From Actinostola sp. cb2023 (taxonomy: Eukaryota; Cnidaria; Anthozoa; Actiniaria; Actinostolidae): DNA of 64,000 bases. Positions 1 to 10,471 of the stretch are shown here, one piece after another. Below the pieces are notes generated by a model, which did no database searches, had not been told where the DNA came from, and saw only the letters and a program-made list of their open reading frames with translations. Each line of letters begins with the position of its first letter. Within the stretch, counting starts at the first letter, position 1. Position numbers and translations under genes: made by a program. Where the stretch lies: NCBI GenBank assembly GCA_033675265.1, contig JAUJYZ010000948.1, positions 111,001-175,000 on the forward strand, written 5' to 3'.

Positions 1-219
1 CTGTATCCGCCAAGTAGACTTGAAATCATCAGTTGTGTTTTCGTTGTTCTTGATTATATGCAGTAGATGTATTTTCCAAAATATGTAATCCCTTTCAATC
101 CCTTTCTAACATCTTTGTGTCCTGGCCTCGCTTGCACGCGTGGGATCCTAAGGAATTCTTGGGAACCACGGGTAGGTCAATAACTCCAATATTGTACCTC
201 ATATTATAGATTTCTCCAG

Positions 220-3200
220 AATGCAGTGAAGTGTTTAAAGAGTTACAGGTTCAGTTGAACCACACCCTGGACGAGCTGTGTGTCATCTTCGTACGAAGGT
301 ACCTACCAATTCTGCTTTGTTTTGTGAGTTGAGGGCCGGACGGGAAAATAGTTGGCTCGAGGTCATGCCGTACGGAACGAACGCAGCGAGGTCCCTACCA
401 ATGACCAAGAGCCAAATATTTTCCCGTACGGCCCGACGTAACTCAGTCAATAAGCATTTTATCATATGACCCACAGTTTTTGTTACAAAAAGGGATGAAA
501 AAACCCTGTAAAACAAATGAATATAGCGCGCGCAAACGATGTAAACATCGAGTAGGGCTGGACGGGTTTTTCCGGCCCGCTTGAGCAAAGCCGTCCGGCC
601 CCCATCACGTGACTTTTTCCGAAGGATTTATTAAGAGCGCGCGGGCAGGGCCGTCGTACGGGTCATATGATAATAAATAGTTTCTTTCGTTTTCAGTTTG
701 GATGCTAACATCCAAGAAAGTATCAAGGATGTGGGAAATATGCTTCTCAAGTAAGTAGATCTTGTGGCATGTAGAATCTCCATTGGCTCCTGACTATGCT
801 ATGGTGTGCAAGCGAACTTGGGTGTAGGGTGAGGTGGGTGGGTGTCGCGGGAGTCTAAAGACTTTAAGATCGTCACAACACCGTTCGAACAATACTTAAT
901 CGTCATACGATCGTTAGTCGTTACGTGATCGTCGTAAGATCGTGATAATCGATATATCATCGACATTCCTCGATTGTAGTGTAACGTGATCGTCGTAAGA
1001 TCGTGATAATCGATATATCATCGACATACCTTGATTATAGTCGTGGCGTGATCGTAACAAGCAATACATTATATATCTTGATACAGGATAAAAAGTATCG
1101 GTCAGTTCAACATAGCTCTACCTAGTTGTCGAGCAGCAGTTGAACAAGAGTCGGCAACGATCCTCCAGCCTTTAATGGATGTTCTAGAAGGAAGGTAAGT
1201 CCACTGTCACGCAAGGCTAAGTGTCACGCAACGAGAGAAATCACGTAATGAATACAATAGCCGAGTTTCGATATATGCTTCACTAGTTGCGTACAATGGT
1301 TTCAGAGCGAGGCTCTGGGGTCTAATGCTCACTGATTCGTGAAAAGATAAAATAATAAATTTAATTATTCCCCGAAGCCTCGCACTGAAATCTTTGTGCG
1401 TTACAAGTCGAGCATATCACGCAATCATATCACGCAATCATATCACGCAATCATGTCACGCATTCATGTCACGCAATCATGTCACGCAGGAATCATGTAC
1501 ACAGAAATGTGCGTCTTTGCTCGGCATATGCTGCGCGCAAAACTTCATCCTTCTAGTTACGAATTCTAGTGTTACACCGACGATCGAGTTCCCAAAATAC
1601 ATTCATAAGTATAGCTAATCATATGAGAACGAGTGCAATTACATCTGAACAGCACACTACTCTCAGCCAATCAGAATCGAGAAAGAATTTTTTGAAGTGT
1701 GTAATAATTAGCGATTTTATTCAACTTGTTCTCCAGTTTGTCCCTGTGGAATCAAGCGTGCGACAAGGCTGTACTCAAAAGAATGCTCAAGGTAACTCAC
1801 AAGCATACATATCTCTTTGGTCTTCCTGACGGTCTACTGACCGGGAGAGACTAGGACGTAAACCTGGGTCCAATCCCTCTCGGCCACAAAAAGCAAAGTG
1901 TTAATTTTGTGGTGTTTATCATAGGAACTATGGAGGGTTGTCATGGTGATCTTTGAAAGCATTATTGTTCTTCCCCCTTTGGACAACAAGGTTGGTGCAT
2001 TTTTATTAGGTTACCATGACGACGTGTCACGTGGTCACTATGACGTCAAAGTTACTCAATTTCCTTGTTCTTTCTAAATGACCGGGTTTTTCTACTACAA
2101 TAGGAAATTTCAATAACGAGCACTGATTCAAAGAATTTGAGCATACGACAGTGTGCTGTACTTGAAGCCGCTCTCAATAGCATCAAGGTAAGGAAAGACT
2201 ACTTTTGCACTTTTAGTTGTGGTGGTGGTAGTGGTGATAGTGGTAGTGGTGATAGTGGTGGTGATAGTGGTAGTGGTGGTGATAGTGGTGGTGATAGTGG
2301 TGATAGTGGTAGCGGTAGTGGTGATAGTGATAGTGGTAGTGGTGGTGGTAGTGGTGGTAGTGGTAGTGGTGGTAGTGGTGGTGATGATAGTGGTAGTGGT
2401 GATAGTGGTGGTGGTAGTGATAGTGGTGGTGGTAGTGGTGACAGTGGTATTGGTGGTGGTGCGGTAGTGCTGGTGGTGGTGGGTAGTGGTAGTAGTGGTG
2501 GTGGTGTTAGTGGTGGTAGTGCTGGTGGTGGTGGTAGTGGTAGTAGTGGTGGTGGTGGTGTTAGTGGTGGTGGTGGTGGTGGTGGTGGTAGTGGTAATAG
2601 TGGTGGTAATGGTAATGGTGGTGGTAGTGATAGTGGTGGTGGTAGTGGTAGTGGTGTTGGTAGTGCTGGTGGTAGTAGTGGTGATAGTGGTAGTGGTGGT
2701 GGTAGTAGTGGTGGTGGTAGTGGTAGTGATAGTGATGTTGGTGGTGCTGGTGCTGGTGATATTGGTAGTGCTGGTGGTGGTAGTGGTAGTTGTATTGAAT
2801 TTGTTACCACATATTTAGTGTTTTATGTCATTTGTAGGACTACTTCTACGGTGGCGGTAGCGGGCTTCGAAAGGCCTTTTTGGAACGATGTCAACACATG
2901 CAGTCATTGCGCCACGCACTTGCCCTCTACACACAGACCACTGACTCACTGATCAAAGAATTTGTCAAGACGCAGACCTCTCAAGGTAGACATTACCAAC
3001 CGATCTGCACTCGTTTTAACTCATTTATACAACTTGTTCATGCCTTTGCTAAGCAAGCCACAGCTAGCTTTCTTTCTTATCGTAAAACGTTCCTTTCCTC
3101 ATGGAACTAAGGGCAAAGCATTCAGTACTCCCTCATTATCGTAAATTAGCATTAGTCATCATCTTCACCTTCATCATCATCTTCGTGTATCATCGTCATC

Positions 3201-6200
3201 ATCATCATTCTTTAGCATCACAATAATCGACACCGCCCGGCATCGCTATCATCATGCATATCATCGTGTATCATCATCATTCTTAACATCCTCGCAATAA
3301 TCACCACCTTAAGAAGAAGACTTTATTTGAAGAGGATAACACTAAAGAGTACGACCCCTCGATAAGATAATTTAAAATCGCCATCATCATCATCATAAAT
3401 AAGTAAATCATTGCCCATCACCATTCACCACGACCATCATCGTCGGCATCATCATCGTACTATCATCATATTCACGATTATCATCATCATCATCATTGCC
3501 CATCACCATTCACCACGACCACTGATCATCGTCGTCATCATCATCGTACTATCATCATATTCATGATTATCATCGCCACCATCATCATCATTATCATCAT
3601 CAGCATGATCATCAACGCTACATCACTTCCATCGTTATGCTGATGTTATCCAGTGTATTAATGAGTTTGGAAGTGTTTTGCCGATTCTCTTTTCTCAATG
3701 CACTTCGTTTTATATTTCAGAGGAGCCAGGAATCGACGATCCTGTTGGAGAGGTTTCTGTACAAGTGGATTTATTCACGCATCCTGGGACAGGAGAGCAC
3801 AAAGTCACAGTTAAAGGTTGGTAAACCCTCGATATACTAAGGCGTCCCAATTAAGCCATGATGTATACTATACTATGCAATCACCATTGTTAACAGACAT
3901 ACTTATGATATATCTTATCTTGGTAAACCCTCGATATACTAAGGTGTCCCAAGCCATGATGTATACTATACTACACAATCACCATTGTTAACAGACATAC
4001 TTATGATATATCTTATCTTGGTAAACCCTCGATATACTAAGGTGTTCCAAGCCATGATGTATACTATACTACACAATCACCATTGTTAACAGACATACTT
4101 ATGATATATCTTATCTTGGTAAACCCTCGATATACTAAGGTGTTCCAAGCCATGATGTATACTATACTATACAATCACCATTGTTAACAACTAATTACTC
4201 GGCGGGCTGCCTGTGGCGGGCTGCCTGTGGCACGCCGAGTTGAAAAAATGGGCTTTCTTTTTCTTATGGCCACAAATCGCCAACTGGGTACCAAGGCGCA
4301 TGCGCTCTGTGCTGCTGAGGAAACCGAAGGCTCATTTCTGAAGCCCGCCGAGTGATTGTTTAGTAATAAATAGCAGTACTTTTAATAACAATAGAAATAC
4401 CACTATTTAGTAGTATAATACTTATTGGTTATTCCATGGTTTTCTATGGAATACGAGCGAATATTTCACGAAAAAATTATATTATTTGGTATACAACGAG
4501 CCTTTAGGCGAGTTGTATACTAAAATAATATAATTTTTAAGTGAAATTTTCGCCCGTATTCCATAGAAAACCATGGAATAACCATATTATCCTATACATA
4601 TTACATCAACAATTAAAACTGTCAAGTCGTTTCTACTTAGCTTTTCGAGTTTCGTTGCACGGTTCCTGAGAAATAAATGCTATGAATTTCGAATTCGTCG
4701 TGTCAACTGTTGTTTTCTAACGCTTCTTCTGAGAGTGAAGGAAGATTTGAATTATTTCTCGAACTTGAAGCCATGTTTATAACGCTTTGAATCGTTGAAT
4801 GAGTTTGGATTTCGAAATTAAAAATACATTTTATGCAAATATTGGTAAATTGTAGCAACACGACGCGAGCGCGTCCAGTGGAAGAAAAAAGCGGGAAAAT
4901 TTACAACATTTTGATTGGCTAATACAAACTATGAAATACCGCTCTGTATTTCATAGAAAAATCTATGAAATACCGCTCTGTATTTCATAGAAATGGTGAG
5001 CTCTGATTGGCTGAGATGTAATATGTATAGGATAATACTGTTTATGATGCACGGTTTAAGTGTTTGTACTCCAAAACTTCTTTTCTTCATTTTCTTGTGT
5101 TTGTTTTTCTTCTATTTCTTTGTGCAGTTGTTGCAGCAAAAGATCTTCGTTGGCAGTCTACAGGTTCGTTTAATAGACAGACTTTGATTTCCAGTCAAAC
5201 TAACAGCAAAGGCTTTTAATAAACTTTGTGGCATGTACATCACACAAAATAGGAGACACTACCCTCCACTCCCATCCACTCCCATCCACTCCCATGTACT
5301 TCCCTTCACTCCCATACACCCTTCCACTCCCATCCACTCCCCTCCCATACACTCCCATGTACTCCCCTCCACTCCCATTCACCCCTCCACTCCCATCCAC
5401 TCCCATCCACACCCCTCCCATCCACTCCCATGCACTCCTCTCCACTCCCCTCCACTATGTAGCGCATGTGAACAATGTCGACCTTTATCGGATTGTCAAA
5501 TATATGGTATTCAACTGTTTGCCCTCCCCCCCCCCCCGTGTGCAGGTACCATGTTTCGTCCGTTTGTCGAAGTGCACGTCGTTGGGCCTCACTTGGCGAG
5601 CAAGACTCGTCGACTCGCTACAAAGTCGAAAAGAAATAACTGGTCACCAACGTACAACGAAACGTTCTTTTTGTAAGTATGCGTTGTTTTGTTTTCATTA
5701 CGTCACATCATGACGTCATTGTCATGCACAGACTTTCGTCATCATTTTAGTTCATGACGTCACCAGTGACGTCATTGTTGAGCACAGTCTTTCGTCATGA
5801 TTTCATTTCATGACGTCACCAGTGACATTGTTATGCACAGTCGTTCGTCATGATTTCATTTCATGATGTCACCAATGACGTCATTGTCATGCACATAATT
5901 GTCGCAGTGACGTCATTATTTTGTTGCATGATGTCACCAAATGGCGTCATTATCCACAGACGATATTGACCAAAGTGCTATAAAATTAGAATTTCTTTTT
6001 TACGAAACGAGCTTTTGTTTCATGTCGTCTCTAGTATCCTTGGTAACGAGGTCGACCTGGTTTTGTACGAACTTCAAATCGCAGTCAAAGACTACTGCTT
6101 CGCGCGTACCGATGCCATCGTGGGTGTGACGGTACTTCATCTCAGTGACTTGGCAGAAATCGGCTCGTGTGCGTGTACGTCAAGTCTTGGTAAATACCTT

Positions 6201-6320
6201 CATATGGATTCCACCGGTTGGACGATCTTGAAGATCTTGTCTCAGAGGACTAATGACGAAGTGGCTAGAGAGTTTGTTACTTTGAAGTCTGGGAGGAGAG
6301 CTGAGGGATTCGATTCGTAA
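220..6320 (+). CDS. UNC13: UNC13/Munc13 homologue, 3' part (end of MUN domain plus C2C domain), 11 exons
   Basis: UNC13 proteins prime synaptic and secretory vesicles by opening syntaxin through the MUN domain; the C-terminal C2C domain contacts the vesicle membrane. Exons read from splice sites: 220-298, 697-750, 1087-1194, 1737-1791, 1925-1990, 2104-2187, 2838-2985, 3721-3816, 5128-5163, 5546-5672, 6035-6320 (stop TAA at 6318-6320). All junctions keep frame and use AG/GT. Recognisable family blocks are [77 protein letters not shown] and [15 protein letters not shown], the last near the C-terminus as in animal Munc13. About 380 residues lie in the window; the upstream exons (C1, C2B, most of MUN) would be left of position 1. 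A roughly 20-residue stretch seen in vertebrate paralogues between the fifth and sixth exons here is absent, perhaps an alternative exon. The paralogue group (UNC13A-C type versus UNC13D) was not resolved, though the block sequences look A-C-like. Confidence 0.95.
333..660. repeat. Palindromic GC-rich repeat in UNC13 intron
   Basis: An inverted repeat has arms near 333-360 and 405-434 (GGGCCGGACGGGAAAATA against its complement). It is followed at 555-602 by a second, smaller inverted repeat with the same core (GGCTGGACGGG / GCCGTCCGGCCC). It is probably a MITE or a pair of nested MITEs. No ORF is supported. Confidence 0.5.
922..1045. repeat. Two-copy direct repeat, period about 61 bp
   Basis: The block beginning ACGTGATCGTCGTAAGATCG occurs at 922 and again at 983 with nearly identical continuation (GATAATCGATATATCATCGA). 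It lies in the intron between the second and third UNC13 exons of the window. Confidence 0.75.
1413..1489. repeat. 13-bp tandem repeat (CATATCACGCAAT)
   Basis: About six units of CATATCACGCAAT and the variant CATGTCACGCAAT lie in the UNC13 intron upstream of the exon at 1737. Confidence 0.8.
2217..2790. repeat. GGT/AGT trinucleotide microsatellite in UNC13 intron
   Basis: About 570 bp of GGT, AGT and GAT triplets fill most of the intron between the exons ending at 2187 and starting at 2838. It gives long artificial ORFs in every frame (Gly/Ser, poly-Val, Pro/Leu). These are not genes, because the flanking exons splice across it in frame. Confidence 0.95.
3160..3615. repeat. ATC-rich imperfect microsatellite
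   Basis: Interrupted CAT/ATC triplets with larger internal duplications (for example CATCACCATTCACCACGACC at about 3417 and again near 3500). It is intronic in UNC13 and noncoding. Confidence 0.8.
3820..4190. repeat. About 98-101 bp tandem repeat, four copies
   Basis: GGTAAACCCTCGATATACTA recurs at 3820, 3921, 4020 and 4118, with units ending in ACTTATGATATATCTTATCTT; the last unit is incomplete. The first unit begins at the splice donor of the UNC13 exon ending at 3816, so the intron start itself is the repeated sequence. Every unit starts with the same GGTAAAC, a possible decoy donor. Confidence 0.9.
4197..4353. mobile_element. Short TIR element (ACTCGGCGGGCT ends)
   Basis: ACTCGGCGGGCT at 4197-4208 faces AGCCCGCCGAGT at 4342-4353. 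The interior includes a duplicated GGCGGGCTGCCTGTG. There is no ORF, and it lies in an UNC13 intron. Non-autonomous DNA transposon is inferred from structure only. Confidence 0.6.
4437..4583. mobile_element. Palindromic MITE in UNC13 intron
   Basis: GGTTATTCCATGGTTTTCTA at 4437 is complemented by TAGAAAACCATGGAATAACC ending at 4583. Almost the whole 147-bp element folds as one hairpin around ACGAGCCTTTAGGCGAGTTG. A related fragment (TATGAAATACCGCTCTGTAT, twice) lies at 4930-4990. Confidence 0.75.
5262..5455. repeat. CTCCCATCCA-type 10-bp tandem repeat
   Basis: Degenerate CTCCCATCCA / CTCCCATGTA units lie in the short UNC13 intron before the exon at 5546. The Pro/Ser/Thr-rich ORFs here are artefacts of the repeat. 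Confidence 0.85.
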
Positions 6321-6354
6321 GGATTTCTGACCTTATTAGTAAGCCAACTACCAT

Positions 6355-6695
6355 ATAAGGAATATTGTTTCCAAATAAGGTATTGGCCATATATGGCACT
6401 TTATCAAACTGCCATATAGGGTGTTCCAAATAAGGAATTTGCCATATATGGAACTGCCATTTATCGAACTACCATATAAGGAATTCTACTTCCAAATAAG
6501 GAATTGGCCATATATGGAACTGCCATTTATCGAACTACCATATAAGGAATTCTACTTCCAAATAAGGAATTGGCCATATATGGAACTGCCATTTATCGAA
6601 CTACCATATAAGGAATTCTACTTCCAAATAAGGAATTGGCCATATATGGAACTGCCATGTAAGGAATTTCGTTTCCTAATTAGATGTGATTTTTA
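6355..6695. repeat. 66-bp tandem repeat just after UNC13 stop
   Basis: Units containing AAATAAGGAATTGGCCATAT repeat with a 66-bp period (GAATTCTAC at 6481, 6547 and 6613), preceded by degenerate units. Because 66 is divisible by 3 it gives a repetitive 91-codon ORF with no family resemblance, so I do not call it a gene. It probably lies in or near the UNC13 3' UTR. Confidence 0.85.
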
Positions 6696-7728
6696 AAAGG
6701 ACACAATAACCAATGAGTAGACAGAGTGATCTACTCTAGACAACCACCATTCCACGTCGTCGTCAAAGCAACGCTTGAAGCATTCCACTGCTGACATCAT
6801 TGCGTGAACCATATTTGGACAATTACCAAGATCCCGTATGTCCCATCATCTTCTTCATTCTCTCGGCCATCTTTTCTCATCATTAATTATCTTTGTCCAC
6901 GAGGTAATGGTCGTCCAATCACTCCCCTCTGTCGGAAGAGATTTCCCGAGCTCCGCGGGAGGGAAGAGAGTAAAGGACGGCCAGTATATATACACGTAGG
7001 TTAAAGTGGATTCATGGTTTGGATACCTGAAAAATCACGATGGGATGAAGTTATGGGGTGTTTAGGCAGCACGAACAAACATCGATACCAAAATCTCTTA
7101 TATAATTCAACATAAGTAACAATGTTTGTATAAAAAAAAATTCAAAATCTTTACAATCATTTTTGATACCTACTTTCTTCGATAACTAAATTGATTTTTT
7201 TTAAAGGGGTTCACTATATGTTCTTCCTCAACCTGATCTGTCCTTCCGGGTCTGTCCTGGTGTATTATTCTTATATTCTTCAAGACGGTCACACAAATTT
7301 ATATAAGTCAATCTAATATTGCATAATCATTGTCGTGTTGAAAGAAAGCGATGACCACAAGGAATTCTGGGTAATTAACAATGTCACGTGATATCGTACA
7401 GCATGAACCCTCTTAGTCGTACTTAGTGTGCTTTCCCAGATATCTTTGCGATCCTAGCTTCAATGATTCATGATTTGCAACCTGACGATTATGCAATATT
7501 GCTGTGTTGCAATCGCAGCGGCAATGTTGGTGGTAAATCCAAGAGGAGCTAATGAGGAATGCTTCCTTATCGAGCACTAATATGGCCACCATAACGTCAG
7601 CAATATATAAATCAAGAGACTACGACCAAGGTCCAGTATAGTTTCCAGGCTATTTTCTTCTCCTCTACAACACGGAAAAAGGTGGCCGGAACGAGAATAG
7701 CCTGGGAATGAGGTTGACCGAAGTCCTG
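6696..7728. other. Intergenic, no gene seen
   Basis: AT-rich sequence with no exon-like blocks, RNA gene or tandem array that I can support. Confidence 0.5.
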
Positions 7729-7833
7729 GTCCCGGTTGCACGAAAGGTGAACAGCGCTATCCACCGATAAGTCCTATCCAACGGATAGAATTTATTGGAT
7801 AACTACATCAATTTTATTCGTTGGATAAGACTT
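7729..7833. mobile_element. Truncated MITE of the GGTTGCACGAAAGGTGAA family
   Basis: CCCGGTTGCACGAAAGGTGA followed by CGCTATCCACCGATAAG and CTATCCAACGGATAGAATTT matches the arms of the elements at 22614-22732 and 27469-27750. The right end is missing after TTCGTTGGATAAGACTT. Confidence 0.7.
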
Positions 7834-7965
7834 GGTCTTTGTACAAATATACAATGAATAACTGGTACTGGCCTAGAAGTAATTAGGTTTACATCTTACT
7901 CTAATCTCTAGGGTAGAAACAAAGAACTTCCCTTTGTCTGTAGGCCTTTGGAACCCCATTAGGTT

Positions 7966-8201
7966 ACAGACGAAAACATGGCGGATCATTACATTTACCA
8001 CAATCCTTTGCGGGTCTAAACCACCCCAAAGAACCTTTTGAACCAAAGTTTCTTATGAGATGTCAAAATTTGCAAGTGTGAATCTGTTACCTGTTTGATT
8101 TATGTGAACGTGTCAGATAGTTTGCAGATGTGAGTACTCTAGTACTGATTTAGGTTCGCAAAGGATTACTGGGTAAAATGTAAAGCCGCCATCTTTTCTG
8201 T
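7966..8201. mobile_element. 236-bp inverted-repeat element
   Basis: The left arm ACAGACGAAAACATGGCGGA with CATTACATTTACCACAATCC is complemented by the right arm GGATTACTGGGTAAAATGTA with AGCCGCCATCTTTTCTGT. It is MITE-like with no coding capacity. Confidence 0.65.
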
Positions 8202-9368
8202 CTTTTCTTTTCTGCAATTCTAACATTTATATATTTCATATGTATTTTTTAAATATTTCTTATATTTGTATATGTTTCCTCGAAATGACTGAACTGAAAG
8301 TAAAATGTAGAGTTGAATAAAATATAATTCTGAATCGGTTGTCATAATCAATGCAATTAAGAGGAGATGTATGTAAACATCTCGTATCATACGCTGAAAA
8401 CACAACACCTTTTCCTGGACAGTTTGAATTTCAATTTTCGCTTTGGATTAACACAATAAAAATTTCCGGGTTTCATGAATTTACTGAAGCAATAATTTCG
8501 AATGATGTGGTTCCGTTTGTTTGCTTCGATTCCTTTCAGTGGCTAGGACTCAGGACTGAGGAGTATAAAGTAGGCATGGCAATTAATTGCAAGTTCTTTG
8601 AGCCATGGCTTTTCTCCTTCAGTTTTAGCACATCATCAGCGCGCAAAGAACTCCTGGGAAGATAACACGTGACAAATGCATTTTGCGACATGAAAAAAAA
8701 GACACAGTCTGCATTTTAAGACCTACCACAGGTAGCCCGAGTACAAAATACACAGTCTGCATTTTAAGACCTACCACAGGTAGCCCGAGTACAAAATACA
8801 CAGTCTGTATTTTAAGACCTACCACAGGTAGCCCGAGTAATCAAATGTGGGCACGGTTCAAAATAATTAACTATGTTTATTCAAACTTATTGGATTATGA
8901 CTTGTGAATTGGTCTATTGTTCTTGGATTTGTACTTATTCCAATCAGTGCTTTACGTGTTACTATGGTAACTAACTTTGGTACTGCAGTGGTAATTCTAG
9001 ATTAGCCATTAACAAAACGAGCAGGGGACTGGGAACGAGTTTATTAGAATTATGCAATTCACTCTTCTCACGCGTACTGACTTGTAAGATCAGCAAACTG
9101 GTTTCTTTCTGGTGCAAACAGCCTATATGATCTGAAAGAGACTTCTACATTATACTTATATAGCTAATTTCATGACGAAATTATATATCTGCGAAGTTAG
9201 TGAACGATTTAACTTCTGAAAAAACATCAAAACGAGGCTTGCAACGCATGACGGCAAAATCCCATACTAAAGTCTATAAATGTCATCCCCGATAACTTTT
9301 TGAGATTTTATCCTATACCATCGAAACTTTCCAGAAATGTTCTTTCAGACAAACTCTTTCAGATCATT
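8202..9368. other. Intergenic; includes an unsupported 104-codon ORF
   Basis: The longest ORF (8351-8665, +) has no recognisable motif, no splice context and AT-rich composition, so I do not call it. Nothing else is seen except the 48-bp repeat listed separately. Confidence 0.5.
8703..8840. repeat. 48-bp tandem repeat, about 2.8 copies
   Basis: CACAGTCTGCATTTTAAGAC recurs at 8703, 8751 and 8799 with continuation CTACCACAGGTAGCCCGAG. Each unit contains a short palindrome (CTACCACAGGTAG). Confidence 0.9.
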
Positions 9369-9610
9369 TTGTTGCTCGTATTACCGCACCTTAAAGGACT
9401 GGTGCTCACACGCGCAATGGACTGGATTCTACCTCGTGACGTCAGCGTTTTCTTTTTTTTTACGTTTATTCGATTTCAGAACACACACACACACACAAAA
9501 AAAAGAAGAAATGGGCGACAGGACCGACACGGCCGATCGACACGTTCGACACGGCCGACACTTTTTTTTTTTGTGTGTGTGTGTGTGTTCTGAAATCGAA
9601 TAAACGTAAA
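9369..9610. mobile_element. Dispersed repeat with a 152-bp palindrome attached
   Basis: 9369-9451 (containing CTTAAAGGACTGGTGCTCAC and GCGCAATGGACTGGATTCTA) is present in reverse complement at 31267-31353. It runs directly into a palindrome at 9459-9610. That palindrome's outer arms are TTTACGTTTATTCGATTTCA and its complement, its inner arms are (AC)n and (GT)n, and its centre is CACGGCCGATCGACACG. This looks like a MITE next to or inside an older repeat. Confidence 0.7.
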
Positions 9611-9729
9611 AAGTGGCCCTAGTGGCCCTCTTTCTTTTGTTCTCAAAAGAAATAAACAGGAAAACGTGGCCCTGGTGGCCCTCCCTTGAGATCTTTATCT
9701 ATATACACGTTTCATTGGGTGATTTTTCA

Positions 9730-10158
9730 TGAAAATGTGAAAGGGATTTTTTTGTTGTTGTTTTAGGTTGTAAATTATTATTTTTTTACATTTTTGTTGC
9801 TGCTGGGTTTTTTTAACCTTATTTTATTTTTATTTATTTTTTGTTGCATGTTGCTGGGTTTTCTTAATTATTATTATTAGTTTTATAATAATGTAATTAT
9901 TATAAATGTTTTTTGTATGTGTGTGAATTTTTTTTAATGATTTTTAAAAATATATTTTCATTTTTTTTAGTTGTATCTTTTTTTTTATCCATTTCTTCTT
10001 CTTTTTTTAAATTTTCATTCAAACTTTCGAGTTTGAGTTGTATTCGTTTTAGCCATTTTGTTTTATCAAACTTTTACTCTGTTGCATTCTATTTGTTCAT
10101 TTCGTTTTTCTGTTAACTTCGATGTTTTTCAGTTGTGCTGTTCTTAACGATTTTTTTT

Positions 10159-10205
<47 letters not shown>

Positions 10206-10460
10206 GCTTGTTTTAGTTTCGGTTAGAAGCGGGAATAAGTGGGGTGTAATCTAATTTATCTATGTATGGTTTGATTGGTTAAGTCAAAAATATAACCTTT
10301 TTTTCATAGTTTGGAGTGTGTGTGGTGTCTGTAAACTTACTTTTATTCCCAAACAAGTACAAAACATGTTTTTGAATCACTTGTTTTTTAATTAAAAATA
10401 CTACAATACTAAAATGGTATAAATAGAGAATACTGACTTGTAAAAATTGTAATTAGTTAT
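9730..10460. other. T-rich low-complexity tract with (TA)n
   Basis: A long T-rich tract, with an alternating TA run at about 10164-10200. It lies beyond the 3' end of the minus-strand polymerase ORFs. No gene is seen; possibly the flank or an internal noncoding part of the element. Confidence 0.6.
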
Positions 10461-10471
10461 ATACATGTATT

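Noticed and set aside
2137..2952. 271-codon Gly/Ser-rich ORF and poly-Val/Pro-rich ORFs
   Set aside because: They are translations of the GGT/AGT microsatellite in an UNC13 intron; the true exons on both sides splice across it.
6421..6696. Repetitive 91-codon ORF (ELPFIELPYKEFYFQIRNWP repeats)
   Set aside because: A 66-bp tandem repeat is divisible by three and stays open by chance; there is no family match or splice support.
8351..8665. 104-codon ORF
   Set aside because: No motif, no homology that I recognise, AT-rich composition and adjacent to MITEs.
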